In this document: in pieces, positions 1 through 11,351 of the stretch
Layout of the letters: each line of letters starts with the position of its first letter
Position numbering within the stretch: the stretch's first letter is position 1
From: Atriophallophorus winterbourni
Lineage: Eukaryota; Platyhelminthes; Trematoda; Plagiorchiida; Microphallidae
Reading direction: 5' to 3'
NCBI GenBank assembly: GCA_013407085.1
Contig: JACCGJ010001398.1
Location: forward strand, 1-64,000
DNA: 64,000 nt
Program-made: the position numbers and the translations under genes
Notes under the pieces: model-generated
The model's database searches: none
Seen by the model: only the letters and a program-made list of their open reading frames with translations
Told to the model about the DNA's origin: nothing

Positions 1-689
1 ACAGACTTCATTTCAATTTTTACCATCCTACGGTTGTTGTTAAGCCTGTTGCTTTTTATACCTTTAAAAAACTTGAATTACCTTCATTAGTTTCTGGTAT
101 ACGTTGAAATCGTCAGCGAATCGACAGGCTTACAAAGGCTTATGTGTTGAACTTTTGAAAAGAATTTTATTATCAAATCTATCTAAAAATCCGAGCTCAA
201 TGAAATACTATTTTATTAGACACATAAAACTTCAGAATGATCTATTAATTGATTTGAGCTTTCATAGGACAATTAAAAAATATAGTAAATATGACATTCA
301 AAATAGCACGCATTCAACTTAAAATTCTATTCCAATCTTTATACTAAACACTTAAACTTATATTTCGGGTCCTTTGAACGAAAAATTATTGCAAAGATTC
401 TTCCATTCTTCCGTTTGTATCAGCCATACAAACAAGTTATAACAGTGTTTATTGGTATTGTGGCGGGATGTTTATTGTTGACTAACCGACTTCGAATTTA
501 GGTGTACTGAAGCTGGACTCCGATCATTTGGTTTTAACACATTAAGCAAAGATTTGTTAAACAGTCTGAGTGCTCAAAACCTTCCGCTGAATACGTGGCT
601 CGAAAACTTTAGGGTAATTAATAATAAGGTAAATTGCGGTTCCTAATGCTGTCTAGGTAATCATTTCTCCATTCTGGACGGCAAAATAC
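1..689. other. unassigned AT-rich sequence
   Basis: No gene or repeat is recognised with confidence. The only open frame (104-322) has no motif I know. Several short frames read like decayed element coding sequence, but I cannot place them in a family. The stretch may be the eroded 5' end of the gypsy element that follows. Confidence 0.4.
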
Positions 690-694
690 TTGGT

Positions 695-1340
695 TTGACA
701 TTTGCTCTCGCGTTCATGATTATGCATATTAACGATCGCATTCACTGTTCACTTGTTCTGGACTTAAAGTTCAAAGCTGTGGTTCATGCAGACAGAATCG
801 AACTTCGAGATAAAACGTATAACAAGCACAAGATCCATTACGTGATCAGCTCACTCACATGCGAACCATTGTCCCTAGTTCAAGATATTTTGTTGAAAAA
901 ACCATGTACTTACTTGGAACTAGAAACAGCTATGAACACGCGAATCACAGAATACAAACGACTCCGTATTCAACGGCTTATGACGCAGAAAGAGCTGGGG
1001 GACCTGACTCCTTTCCAACTACACAGAAGCACGCAAACATTAGTCAGCAGTACGACGATCGATTAGCGCTTCTTGAAACAGTTCTTCCTGCAACGTCTCC
1101 CAGTACATGTTCACCAAATATTGGCTAACTTCGTGGACATGATGGGTAAGGTAAGATTAGATAAGATCGTCGAGAATAGGCAAACCACTGTAAGCATGTT
1201 CATGAAGGCGGATCCAGCTGAATACCACCATAGTCGTGCCATCCGGCTAAACTGGCTTATGAGGGATAAGAGTCCCATGAATAGTTGCAGTGCAAATGAA
1301 GTTGGTTTCTGCTGGTACCACGCGCACTTTGGAAGTTGAG
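695..1340 (+). pseudogene. gag remnant of CsRn1-like copy 1
   Basis: The capsid-like part (695-1066) contains the stretches KELGDLTPFQLHR and, in another frame from 1073, FFLQRLPVHVHQILANF, which resemble the major gag region of Kabuki/CsRn1-type gypsy elements. The frame from 1073 ends in GFCWYHAHFGS then a stop at 1337-1339, so the C-W-x-H half of the knuckle is present and the distal cysteines are lost. At least one frameshift separates the two halves. It would have formed the particle that packages element RNA. Confidence 0.7.
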
Positions 1341-1440
1341 CACGAAATTTTTCTAAGCCGTGCTGCTTTTAGAAGGCGGGAAACTGGAATGCTTTTGTGA
1401 TGACGGATGGAAACACTGGCATTTGTCAAAAGGGTCGCCT

Positions 1441-2038
1441 CTTTTATGTACGAGATGTTAATACAAACATAAAGATTCTCGTCGATACTGGAGCTTAGAT
1501 ATATGTGATAACTCGACGGTCACGGGACAGAAACAAATTATCCGATATGCTGTTGCGCGCAGTCAATTGTACAGCTATGCTTACGTACGTTAGGAGAATA
1601 CTCACCCTCAATTTAGGCCTTCGGAGACCTAGCAATTTGGTATTCACTATTGCCGACTTTCCTAGTCATGTATTGCGCTTGAATATATTCTAACACCAGG
1701 GTATAATGGTAAACCCTAGGCGGTGCAATCTGATAGATAGCAAAACGAACCTGACCATAAACGGCTCACAAACAACATGTACGTCTCCCACCATGAAAAG
1801 CGATATACAACATTTCAGCTCACCGTACAAAAAGCTAATAGATTCTTTCATCGATATCACAATTCCTAAATACCATATGTCAGATGTAAAGCATGACGTC
1901 ACCCAACAGATCATAACTACAGGAAGCCCATGCTTCAGTATACCGCGGAGGTTAGCCACGAAGAAGATCAAAATAGCCAAAAGCGAATTCGAGCTTATGT
2001 TGCAAACGGGAATTATCCGCCCTTCCAGCAGTACGTGA
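1441..2038 (+). pseudogene. protease and protease-RT linker remnant of CsRn1-like copy 1
   Basis: The retropepsin active-site motif V-D-T-G-A is encoded at 1481-1495 and is followed at once by a TAG stop. The open frame 1706-2038 holds the linker leading into RT (HDVTQQIITTGSPCFSIPRR and a downstream E-F-E-L-M-L-Q-T-G-I-I-R-P), the usual segment just before the RT fingers. The matching linker is found again at 29083-29304 in the second copy. Confidence 0.7.
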
Positions 2039-2039
2039 G

Positions 2040-3168
2040 CGTATCCACTACACGTGGTTCATAAGATGACAGCCAATGACTGGAAAACATGTGGAAATTA
2101 TAGAGCTCTGAATAAGCTCATGAAACCAGATAGTTATCCAATCCAACACTTGCATGATTTCTCCATGTCCCAGCATCATAAACGAGTTTTCAGGAAGATA
2201 GATCTTGTTCGCGCGTATCACCAAATTCCGGTTCCCGTAGCGGACGTGGCCACACCATTTGGTCTCTTCGAGATTTTTCGCATGCCATTTGAACTGCGCA
2301 ACGCATCGCAAACGTTCGAATGTTTTATTGACCAGGTTAAGCAGGGACTGGATTTCGTTTTCGTCTACATCGACGACATCCTGGTTGCTAGTTTTCCCCA
2401 CGAAGAACGCTTACAAAACAAACAACTGTTTTAACGCTTATGTCTTTACCGAGTTGTAATCGATGACCTGGAAGTCGCAACTCTGTCAGGATTCCATCGA
2501 TTTTCTCTGCAATCACGTCAACTCTTATGGTAATAAGCCACTCAGCGATAAAGGTAACGCAATTATAAGCTCCCGATTGCCTGACGCTCTCACCATGCTG
2601 CGTAGATTTGTTAGCATGGTCAACGAATATTGCCGCTTCATCCTAAAGTGTTCAGAGCTAGGTCAACCCCTGATGGACCTGCTAAAGCTGGACAAAAAGC
2701 AGTTCCGAATTATCGAGTAAGGTAAAGAAGCTTTCGAGTTAATTAAGCAGGAATATGCAAAATGATGTTTTTCGCACACATCGATCAGCAAAGCACACTC
2801 GTACTATCAAAAGATCTATCCTCTGTTGCTGTCGTTGGCGTGCTACAAGGGATAAAAACGGCAACTTAGTAATTGTCGCGTTCTTCCCAATTAAGCTACA
2901 ACCCGCAGAGCAATAGTATAACACGTTTGGTCACGAACTCCTTGCGGTGTATCTGGGTCTTACACACTTCCGTCACTTGTTGGAAGGACGTGAATTTGAG
3001 ATACTCACAGATCACATGCAATTAACCATACGCTATCCTGTGCTTTTGACAAGTACAATCCGCGCGAAAATGAAAATTGGACTACATCACGCAGTACATA
3101 TCGAAAATAAATTATCTCCCTGGATTCAAGAACGAGGTTGCCGACGTCGTGTTCAGATTTTCCATTGA
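2040..3168 (+). pseudogene. reverse transcriptase and RNase H remnant of CsRn1-like copy 1
   Basis: Frame 2054-2434 carries RT blocks in order: C-G-N-Y-R-A-L-N, K-I-D-L-V-R-A-Y-H-Q-I, T-P-F-G-L-F-E, and the catalytic box V-Y-I-D-D-I-L-V-A. A short deletion is visible before T-P-F-G. Frame 2463-2720 is the thumb/connection (L-R-R-F-V-S-M-V-N-E-Y-C-R-F). RNase H follows with an S-K-D active-site-like segment near 2810 and H-F-R-H-L-L-E-G plus L-T-D-H at 2965-3020. Stops and frame changes separate all parts. Confidence 0.85.
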
Positions 3169-3441
3169 CACCATCAATGTCAGCCCCATCGTTGATCTGA
3201 AAGGAGTGGCTAAACTTCTAAGCAAGCAGAACAACTTTCTCGAGCAGTTGTCAAACACAAATTTGAAGATCAAACAAATCTCCTAAGACAAAGTAAGCGA
3301 GGCAATAACCTGCAACACAATGACAAGTACACCACGACCAGTCGTTCCTGAAACGTATAGAAGAGTCATATTCGACACTTTTAACAATATGTCACACCTC
3401 AGTGTCCGCGTCACGCAACGTGTAAATGCAGAGCGCTAAGT

Positions 3442-4300
3442 TTGGCCAGGAATGAACAAGTAAGTTTCGGAGATGGACAAATCCTGTTTCTCTTGTCAAT
3501 CAGCCGAAGTCCAACGCCACACACGGAGCCTAATCGGAAAATACGACGACACACGTTTCAGCCATGTTCCCATCGACAAGGTCCGACCACTGCCAATGTC
3601 AAAAGGCCAGCGGTACTTCCTGACGTGTGTAGATCGATACACGTGTTGGCCGGTAGACGTTCTCATCTAGGACTTCAATTCAGAAACGATAGCAAGAACA
3701 TTGATAGCCCATTGGATTTCTAATTACGGCCTTCCAGAAATCGTTGCGTCAGACTGCGGTGCACAATTTGATCCGTAGCTATTGCAGGACCTCAAAAGGC
3801 TACTCGGAATGAAACCAATCCGAACGACAGCTTATCACCCCACAGCAAATAAGATGGTTGAAGGGATGCACACACAGTTAAAGTCATCTCTGATGGCTCA
3901 ACAAAACCAAAGCAACTGGACTGAACTCCTACCGCTGGTTCTACTGGCCATGCAACATAGTTCAAACCGGACCTGTGATGCTCACCATCAAAGCATGTCT
4001 ACTGTACGACTCTAAATCTCCCAGCGGACCTCGTAAATGGATAGCAGGGTAACCAATACATCGATCCCAGCGATTTTTCACAGCGTATGCATGAAGCTAC
4101 AGAGAAGCGCAACGTACATCCCGGTAGAGTTATCTACCTCTGTTGGTCAGAGTAGAAGCAGTACGTAAACCACTGAAACGGAGTTCCTTTCGAAGTACTC
4201 AAACGTCATCCAAAGCACATTGTCATCCATATCAAAGGTGGAAAGGAAACGATATCCATCCTTAGATTGAAACCAGCCTTTATTAAAAACGAACTAGGTG
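3442..4300 (+). pseudogene. integrase remnant and pol C-terminus of CsRn1-like copy 1
   Basis: The second half of the zinc finger (C-F-S-C-Q) is followed by R-F-S-H-V-P-I-D and L-T-C-V-D-R-Y-T, then a segment around 3740-3776 with S-D-C-G-A-Q-F-D, then A-Y-H-P-T-A-N and a V-E-G replacing the usual V-E-R around the last acidic residue (3782-4015). The tail at 4165-4300 contains K-R-H-P-K-H-I-V-I and L-R-L-K-P-A-F. These are the D,D,E core and C-terminal parts of a gypsy integrase, broken by several stops. Confidence 0.8.
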
Positions 4301-4544
4301 GAGACGGGTCTACTAATACAAATCAATAAAACAAAGCAGTCAAGCGATAGATAACAATAACAGGGAAGTGAAACGTAAAACAAGATCAGGTTGCCACGTA
4401 CATTTCTACGATAGGTTATCATATGCATGATATTTTCAGTGTATGGTTAGGGTGAAATCACCCTTGAAAGAAAAGAACTAACTTCCAGTAGATATTACTC
4501 TCAGATAACTTTGGAGTAACTTGCAGTCATAGACTATTTCCACT

Positions 4545-4890
4545 TACCCGCCCCTTAACTCTGAATAGTGAGTTTGCCGGTCGTGTTTAAAACGGGTGCT
4601 ATCTATTATCTGGGCCTCCGAATCGCCTTATTTTGAGTCCGACGATCGGCACCTAGTGTTCTCAGCAATAATTGTTGACTGTGCAGACGACCAGTGTCTC
4701 TACACATTTATTGTTGTAGTGTGGTGATTGTTCGAATAGCAATCAATAATTCTGTTATTCATATTCTTGTTGGTAAAACTTATATACATCAATATGTACC
4801 GCGTAATCCGAATACTAAGCGTGGTTTATTCTCATTTCTATTCTTGGGCTGGTTGTTTCATTCAATTCAATTCAATACAATTCATTACAA
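4545..4890 (+). repeat. LTR-like sequence at the 5' end of element 2 (blocks B then A)
   Basis: Block B (about 4545-4720) matches 14845-15027, and block A (about 4721-4890) matches 14597-14830, with the 5' copy of A lacking an internal stretch of about 70 bases. Block A ends in ATTACA directly before the primer-binding site, so A must be the end of the LTR. The order of the two blocks is reversed at the 3' end of the element. Confidence 0.65.
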
Positions 4891-4891
4891 T

Positions 4892-4909
4892 TGGCGTCGC
4901 GATCAGCTA
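4892..4909 (+). promoter_or_regulatory. probable primer-binding site of element 2
   Basis: TGGCGTCGCGATCAGC starts with the TGG expected opposite a tRNA CCA end and lies immediately after the LTR-like ACA end, 17 bases before the gag ATG. I have not assigned the tRNA. Confidence 0.55.
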
Positions 4910-5190
4910 TGTCGGATCTCTCAATATTCATGGAACCCCAAGAGAAATCGAAAGGATATCAGGAACGTTTTGAACTTTAGTCTCTCACCCAGGGTGAAAT
5001 GTCTTACTCAATTATTACTGCGCATTTTCTTACTACAGTAGGAGAAGATGCTTATTCTCTGTTTAAAAATTTATCATTCCCTATCCCACCTTCCGAGACG
5101 ACTTTCAATGAATTAAAATCAATTTTCTTAGCTGATGTCACTCCGAAAAATTTCGAAATTGCTGAACGTGCTTGCTTCAATACAATTTAG
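4909..5190 (+). pseudogene. gag N-terminal remnant of element 2
   Basis: ATG at 4909 opens MSDLSIFMEPQEKSKGYQER. One in-frame TAG (about 4978) precedes V-G-E-D-A-Y-S-L-F-K-N-L, a capsid motif common in gypsy gag proteins, and the frame runs on through F-E-I-A-E-R-A to a stop at 5190. The region after it reads C-W-N-C-like residues in a degraded frame, possibly the remains of a zinc knuckle, before the protease begins. Confidence 0.75.
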
Positions 5191-5295
5191 TTAGTTTGTT
5201 GAAATTGTAAGACATGTTATGTGCATAGTAATGATACAGAAGTCGTCAATGTTGAAATTTAAATCAACTCACTAACTTTATCAGTTTTACCATCA

Positions 5296-5507
5296 ATGGT
5301 TTCTAATATTCGCAAACGTATATTCAGTAGTTATGATTCCAAAGAATTTATACTCGATACGGGAAATGTGAAATCATTGATTTCATTGAATGACTTGAAA
5401 CATTTTGCCCCTGATGCTCAAATTCGTCAATCTGACATTAAGATTCACGGAGTTACTGGACATTCTGTATCTGTCGTCGGAGTGTGTTCTATTACACTCA
5501 GATACGG
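5296..5507 (+). pseudogene. aspartic protease of element 2, 5' half
   Basis: The retropepsin motif F-I-L-D-T-G-N-V-K-S-L-I-S is followed by I-K-I-H-G-V-T-G-H. The protein then breaks off at 5507, where the LTR of the nested element starts. Continuation of the same domain is found more than 6 kb downstream, after 11897 (A-K-P-V-E-R-S-L-I-V-A-K-S, then F-L-G-I). Confidence 0.8.
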
Positions 5508-6050
5508 TGTAGCAATTTGTAATTTCACTTTCTTTATAAATGTATTTTCATTTCCATCAATGCTTCTTTTAATCAGCGATTCATACATAGTTATATTTGT
5601 AACATTTTTATCCATTTTTATCGTTTTGTTCCGATAATCGATATTGACACATCGATCTATCGATTGCTTCTTGTTCTCATCACTTAAAGACTATTGATCT
5701 TCCGTTCAGTAAATGAGTTGTTTTTACTCATCTTGGGTATCGCATTCTGTAAATACTCAATTATTAACAATATACTTTTTTCCGCGCGCGTGGTTCTTCT
5801 TCTTATTTCGCTAGTGCTACATTATTGCGTGTTTAAGAATCACGACGGTTAACAGCAAAATTGACGTGTCGCCACATTTTTCAAATTCGCTAATTACTAT
5901 TGCCGATCTACCGGAGTTCGAAGTTGGAATAATTTTGTGTGTGGATATTTGCATTGGACACTGATTTTTAACTTACCGTGAGTTTATTCCTTTGTCTGCT
6001 TTTACTGTAACATTTTCTTGTTATATTTTTGAACTTATTCATTACGTAAC
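5508..6050 (+). repeat. 5' LTR of the nested element
   Basis: Starts TGTAGCAATTTGT and matches 11352-11896 over its whole length with visible substitutions and small indels. It ends directly before a TGG primer-binding site at 6051. Near the middle both copies share TTAAAGACTATTGATCTTCC. Confidence 0.85.
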
Positions 6051-6066
6051 TGGTGATTCCATTTTC
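6051..6066 (+). promoter_or_regulatory. probable primer-binding site of the nested element
   Basis: TGGTGATTCCATTTTC begins with TGG directly after the LTR end, the expected position for a tRNA primer site. The tRNA is not assigned. Confidence 0.5.
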
Positions 6067-6107
6067 CATTTTTCGCTCAGAACTCCCATAATTTCAATTT
6101 TGTCGTT

Positions 6108-6320
6108 ATGTCGTTCGAACCTAGTGACACGTCCGATTCTCAATTAAACGTTAATGGATGCAACACCCCAGCTTTTGATCCAGCTAACATACATATTTGA
6201 TTCATTCAGCTCGAATGTTTGTTTCGTTTTAAACGGATTACTAAACAAAAAACCATGTTTTCTTCCGTGCAATCTCAGATACCGTCGTATATTGCGAAAG
6301 ACGTTCTAGACAGAACGGAA
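6108..6320 (+). pseudogene. gag N-terminal fragment of the nested element
   Basis: ATG at 6108 begins MSFEPSDTSDSQLNVNG, then P-A-F-D-P-A-N-I-H-I, a TGA stop at 6198, and F-I-Q-L-E-C-L-F-R-F-K-R-I-T-K-Q. The pattern of P-x-F-x-P, F-x-Q-x-E and I-T-x-Q is typical of the gag start in CsRn1-like elements. Resemblance to gag fades near 6310, after I-P-S-Y-I-A-K-D-V-L-D, where the host-derived sequence seems to take over without a change of reading frame. Confidence 0.75.
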
Positions 6321-9073
6321 GTTGTAGTTGATGCTGCCAGTGCTCATGATAAATCGTGCGTTGCTTCACAGCTATCCGTTGGCCTTCCCAATGCACCTAA
6401 TCGGTCTCGTTCCTTCGTTAGGTTAGTACGTTCCCAGAAGACATCACGTCTACCTTGCCGGCAAGCAACTGGTAATCCTAACTCTGGAAATTTCGTCCGC
6501 GGGTCGTTCGGAGAGAATGGATTTTATGCTCGTTAAGGTTCTACTCGGCCTTGAAATTCGCGTATGCCTTCTGTTCCACAGCTGTTATCACTGCCAATAT
6601 ATGGAACTAACCCACAACAAACCTTGTCTACAGCCCTCCTCCCAACCTTTGGATACCCACTCTTTATGTTATACCCGACTACTCATAATCCAAATGCTGT
6701 ACTTCCGGGGGCTTTCAATGTGCCCGCCTTGGATCCAGGCGCTCCTACCGTCGTAAGCTCTTCATACAGTGCTCCAAAATCCGTGGTCTCCGAAGGTACC
6801 GCAATCCCGACTTCTAGTTCGTCACTTGCCACAAATCCTACTACAAACCGCTTACTATGCACTTTTCTTCCTGGTTCAACAATTGCGCAACCTACCAGTT
6901 TGTGTTTCCTGGCAACCTCTCGCCATGATCCCGTAATCCTTATTCGTCACCAGATTCTTCATCAAGTCGAATTTTATTTCTGTATTACAAACCTGGCTGA
7001 AGATGTTTTTCTTCGGAAGCACATGGATCTAAATGGATGGGTTAATGTTTCGGTCATCGCTGGTTTCAAGAGAATTGCTTCGTTATCCTCTAATTTGAAC
7101 GAAATTTTGGAGGCTATTCGTGTGAGTCCCGTTTTGGATGTCGACTCCGAGCATGCGAGGGTTCGTTGTAAAGATTGTCCACAAATGTTTGTATTGCCTT
7201 CTGCTGCCCGTAGTAAACTTGACCAAGTCAAATCCACCAATTTGAATCTCGACGCCCCCGAATTCGTACCTTCTAATATTTTCCCATCCGGAGATGCCGG
7301 ATCGAGTTCGCAAGCGTCACAGCATTCTGCCGTTGGTCAAGAAGAACTTAATTCCAGTTTAACAACCGAAACACAGCCCGGAATGGATCAACCACAAAAG
7401 GAGTCCGTAGCTGACGGTGTTCGGACGTCCATTTTGCAACGCAGACGAACCTATTCGGCCACATCCGATGAAGACCTTGATGATACCATTCTCTCCGGTT
7501 TACTTTTGATTGCGCTTTCAGCGGCTGAAGGTACCCGATACTCTACATGATGTATTGTCGCGAGCTTTGCTACTTCGACAACTAAAACGCCCTCATCCAG
7601 TCTTTCTACTGCCGAACATGTTTTGGATGCCATCGTCGAAGATCTTTGTAAATCCGTGTCTGAGTCCAAACTTGACTCCGATACCGTCTCCACATCGTTG
7701 TCCGAGCCGCTTTCGGTTATCACTACTTCTAAGGCTGTCTCGACGGCCCGAGTGGACTCAACCGTCTGTTCGCCAACTCAAGAAACCCTGCCCTTCGTGG
7801 ATTTGAATATTCAGACGCCTTCAATCATGTGTCCTGCTTCATTCTTCCCGTATCATTCAGCGCCATATAGTCCTTCTCCTCACGTCTCTGTCGCTGCTCC
7901 TGCATCAGTCCTATTTCCTGGCATGGCCCATGGTGGCGCTGTTTCCGCTCAATTATTTAGGTTCCCATCTGCAACAGCCCTGCCAACTCAAGAAGCGGTG
8001 TTTTTGACACCTTTTGGCAGGCTGTATGCAAATCAACCATCCCCGTTTTACTATCTGACTCAGATGAATCCTTAACAGCCGCTAGCGATGCCGTTTCATG
8101 GTTCACCACCCATGCCACCTAATGTCACGTGGCCTGTTGACCAACAGCAACAGCAAGCCCCGAAGCAAGACGTTGAAAGTCGAATTGCTGGTTCCTTTCC
8201 TGTAACTAAAGAAACTATAAGCCCACCTGCACGGCAAATGTTTCCACGTAAGCGTTGTCAATCTGGAGGAGAATACACGACCTCTGCTCATTCTCATGTT
8301 GGATTCTTATTACACCCTTCTCAAGCCGCTCCGATATCGGATACCATTGACAAAATGTCTACTTCTGTGGAATTTTTACATCCGCATCAGAATTTAATCC
8401 AGCAAAAAGGCTTCACGTTCCACGCTCACAATCAGTTCCGCTCGAAATGTTTGAAGGACCGAGAATCAAAAGGAAAAGGACTTTCTCAGAAAATAAATGT
8501 GCTCTATAGCTTTTTGTCTTTCTTCCTCCGTGAGCACTTCAATCGAAGTATGTACAAGGAATTCAAAAAGCATGCACTTGATGATGCCAAAAACGGTGCC
8601 CGGTACGGCATGGAATGTTTGTTTTGATTCTACAGCTACGGATTGGAAAAACGCTTTCGGAAAGACATCTTCAAAGACTTCCAGGAAGAAACTTTACGCG
8701 AATACGATGATGGGCAATTGTATGGCTTTGAAAAATTCTGGGCTTTCATTCACTGCAGGATTTGTTGAATAACAAATATTGAAACTTGGAAGATTTTCAA
8801 TTAAACTTTAAACCTCCAGTTGGTTTTTTCGTGAACAAATCCCGTCGGCCTACTAAGTCTGAATCAGCTTCTCTCAGCACCTCGTCTCATGATATTGCGT
8901 CCGTGACCAATGTGACTACCAGTTCTGCGGCGGTAAAAATTTGCGAACAGCTGATCTCTCGAGTCTTTTTTAGGTTCAGTCCATCCGCATTACCACAACA
9001 TATTCGTATCCCAAAATCATTTGTGGTCAATCAGGACGTCAGAAGTGGTCTTACTTTTTACATTCAGCCATGA
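6320..9073 (+). pseudogene. LARP1: LARP1 (La-related protein 1) retrocopy inside the LTR element
   Basis: LARP1 proteins bind RNA, including 5' TOP mRNAs. The La motif lies at about 6942-7190 (Q-V-E-F-Y-F, N-L-A-E-D-V-F-L-R-K-H-M-D, G-W-V-N-V-S-V-I-A-G-F-K-R, then A-R-V-R-C-K-D). The DM15 region lies at about 8410-8765 (S-K-C-L-K-D-R-E, S-F-F-L-R-E-H-F-N-R-S-M-Y, R-F-K-D-like repeats, [21 protein letters not shown]). A low-complexity S/P/Q-rich linker joins them. No intron interrupts 2.7 kb. One frame runs from 6320 to 8765 with stops at 6534, 6552, 7548, 8073, 8625 and 8766, then a frameshift leads to L-E-D-F and a stop at 9071-9073. The domain order and intronless state identify a copy of spliced mRNA. 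Confidence 0.9.
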
Positions 9074-9920
9074 TCATACTACACCAATTTCTCATCCAAT
9101 CAATTAGATTGAACAGTGTACTTCAACTTATATTATCACGCGCTATCTGTAGCTATTAGATACGGACATTTTGTTATTAGTACCCAGCCGAGTGTTTTTT
9201 TTCTTTTTTTGCTTTGTACATACCTCGATTTTACCTTGACTCAATTAATTGGTTTCTGGTCCCATCTCTTATCTAGCTACGTATTGTCTCACTTGGTAAA
9301 GACTGCGATCGTTTTCTTTTTGAAATTTTACATTCTTCTTTGTCTATTTGGTCTTCCCGGTTACGCACATATATCTGCGCTGATTGTTGCAAATCCGAAC
9401 ACTGCATATTGTCATTGCTTCTAACATTTGTTCCATCTTTCGAAGCAGTAGTTGGCACTCGTTCAAACACATTTTCCTTAATGCTCACGTTTGTTGGTTT
9501 TTCGTACTGCGTTTATCTCGTCTGCTTGTGTATGCACATTCGATCGCACTTATTTTGAACGTTCACAAGCTTTTATTGTCGATATCTTGACCCTATTTTC
9601 GCCGGCCTGCGTTTCTTATTGTATTTCACCTTTGTTCTGTATGCTCCGGAGTGGTAGCGTTGTGAGTTACATCTTTGGTTCTACGCTGGTGTCGACATCG
9701 ATCATTCCATTCTACACAATCTTTGCCTTGTTGCTGATTATGATGGCTGCGTGCGCGCCTGGTGTTATTGTTGTTCAGCTCGGAATGCATCTACGCTAAA
9801 GAGTGGATTTTGGTTTTCCAAACTGTAACTGCATTGATTTGTGAATTTAACTTACATCCAGCTTTCCCTGTGATGTCAGCTGAGCTGAATACATTGTTTT
9901 AATTTGTAAAAAAATTTAAC
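9074..9920 (+). other. probable LARP1 3' untranslated region, ending at the junction with pol
   Basis: T-rich sequence without recognisable protein motif follows the LARP1 stop and runs to a seven-A stretch (9908-9914). Directly after it, at about 9921, gypsy RNase H coding begins. There is no long poly(A) tail. I infer that it is the copied mRNA's untranslated part; it could also include unrelated element sequence. Confidence 0.55.
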
Positions 9921-10336
9921 TACCTTCCTTTTTCTCACGAAAGTTACAACCAGCCGAGACAAGGTATAGCACTTTTGAACGCGAAATCCTCGCCATTTAC
10001 CTAGCTATTGAACACTTCCGTCACCTACTCGAAGGACTCACTTTTACTGTGTTCACCGATCACAAGTCAATCGATTATGCGTTCCGTTCTCCGACAGACC
10101 GAATCTTTCCAGGAGAAATTCGACAACTCGAATTCATCGCGCAGTTCACCACAGATATTAAACACATTGATGGTGACCGTAACATCGTCGCTGATGCCTT
10201 ATTGCGTTGTACTATCCAGCAAATAAGCAACCCAGTACTCGACCTCAGAGAACATGCCAGTCGTCAGAAAAAATACGCTGAATTTTCCGAAATCGTCGCA
10301 AATAAGTCACTCGAATTTGCCCTTTGCCGCTGCTAG
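9921..10336 (+). pseudogene. RNase H remnant of the nested element
   Basis: The sequence enters pol in mid-domain with S-R-K-L-Q-P-A-E-T-R-Y-S-T-F-E-R-E-I-L-A-I, then H-F-R-H-L-L-E-G, T-D-H-K-S and V-A-D-A-L at 10190. These are the second half of gypsy RNase H. The N-terminal half and all of RT are absent upstream, replaced by the LARP1 sequence. The frame stays open to 10336. Confidence 0.85.
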
Positions 10337-10416
10337 ATTGCAATGCCAAGATCCACTGCGATATATCAACCGGTAATCCCAGACCCTTTGTCCCGCAAAT
10401 ATATCGCCAGAAGATT

Positions 10417-11131
10417 TTAGATCACTTTCATGGACTGTCGCACCCAAGCATACGCTAAACCACAAAACTCGTAACAAATCGTTTCATCTGGCACAATATG
10501 CAACGCGAAAATCGTCAATGGGCGAAACACTGTGTTACTTGCCAGAGCAGCAAAATCTACCGGCACACCGGTGCCCCTGAGCACAAATCGTTTACCTGAC
10601 GGTCGATTAAAGCATGTTAACCCGGACATCGTTAATCCTTAACCTGTTTTTCTAACGTATAGCTATATCCTGTCCTGTGTCGACAGATATACACACTGGC
10701 CCATTGCAGATCGTTTGCGTGATATTTCTACCGAAACAATCGCACGAACATTCATGGATTCTTGGATGTCCATCTTTATTGTGCCTACTACCATTACCAC
10801 TGACAGAGGGTCGCAATTTACAAATGTTTTGTTTCGCGAACTAAGCCGCTTACTAGGATGTGATCATCTGCGTACGACCTCAGACCATCTTGCAGCTAAT
10901 GGACTAGTTGAACTTTTCCACGTGTTGCCGATCGTCCATCATTTATCCGCAATGACATCAAGAGTTGTCCCTGCGTCTTTGTTAGAGTCGATGCTGTTAG
11001 AAAGCCCTTAAAAACTCCGTATGAAGAACTATTCAAAGTAATGGGACGCAAAGAGACATATTTCGTTCTGCTACGCAACGGCATCGCAGACAAAGTTAGC
11101 ATCGATCGCTTGAAACCTGCTTACGTCGAAT
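10417..11131 (+). pseudogene. integrase remnant of the nested element
   Basis: The zinc-binding part (L-S-H-P-S-I-R then C-V-T-C-Q-S-S-K near 10530) is followed by the core: C-V-D-R-Y-T-H-W-P at 10677, T-T-D-R-G-S-Q-F at 10797-10820, and A-N-G-L-V-E-L at 10895-10915, supplying the three acidic positions. The C-terminal end near 11095-11131 reads S-I-D-R-L-K-P-A-Y-V-E then stop, the CsRn1-type pol terminus. Frame changes occur between blocks. Confidence 0.85.
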
Positions 11132-11351
11132 AAAAGTCATTACAAGAGGCTACCCATTCGACTCCACCCGCACAACCTATGACGAACAGTGATGATATCT
11201 CAAATCGGCCCTTACCCGTAAAATGTAACCCTTCACCACGTAAAACACGTACCGGCCATAGAGTGAGGTTCCTCGCAATACTGGTTAAATACATAACATA
11301 AACGAAGTATCGAGCATTCATCCGACTACTCACGCTCTAGGATGTAAGTTC

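Larger units (their letters stand above)
690..4300 (+). mobile_element. CsRn1/Boudicca-like Ty3/gypsy retrotransposon, copy 1 (decayed)
   Basis: Pieces of gag, aspartic protease, reverse transcriptase, RNase H and integrase follow each other on the plus strand in the usual Ty3/gypsy order, split among frames by many stops and indels. The gag end has the C-W-x-H core of the unusual CHCC knuckle known from the CsRn1 clade, and the pol end reads I-L-R-L-K-P-A-F, matching the clade's terminal motif. I could not delimit its LTRs; 3' sequence runs into the next element near 4545. A fragment of a related copy lies at 28500-29375. It cannot be active. Confidence 0.85.

Noticed and set aside
104..322. 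72-codon frame near the window start
   Set aside because: No motif, no neighbours and AT-rich composition; not distinguishable from chance.
9116..9799. Overlapping plus-strand frames rich in hydrophobic residues after LARP1
   Set aside because: T-rich sequence gives such frames by composition; no start context, motif or homolog is apparent, and it sits where the mRNA's untranslated end should be.
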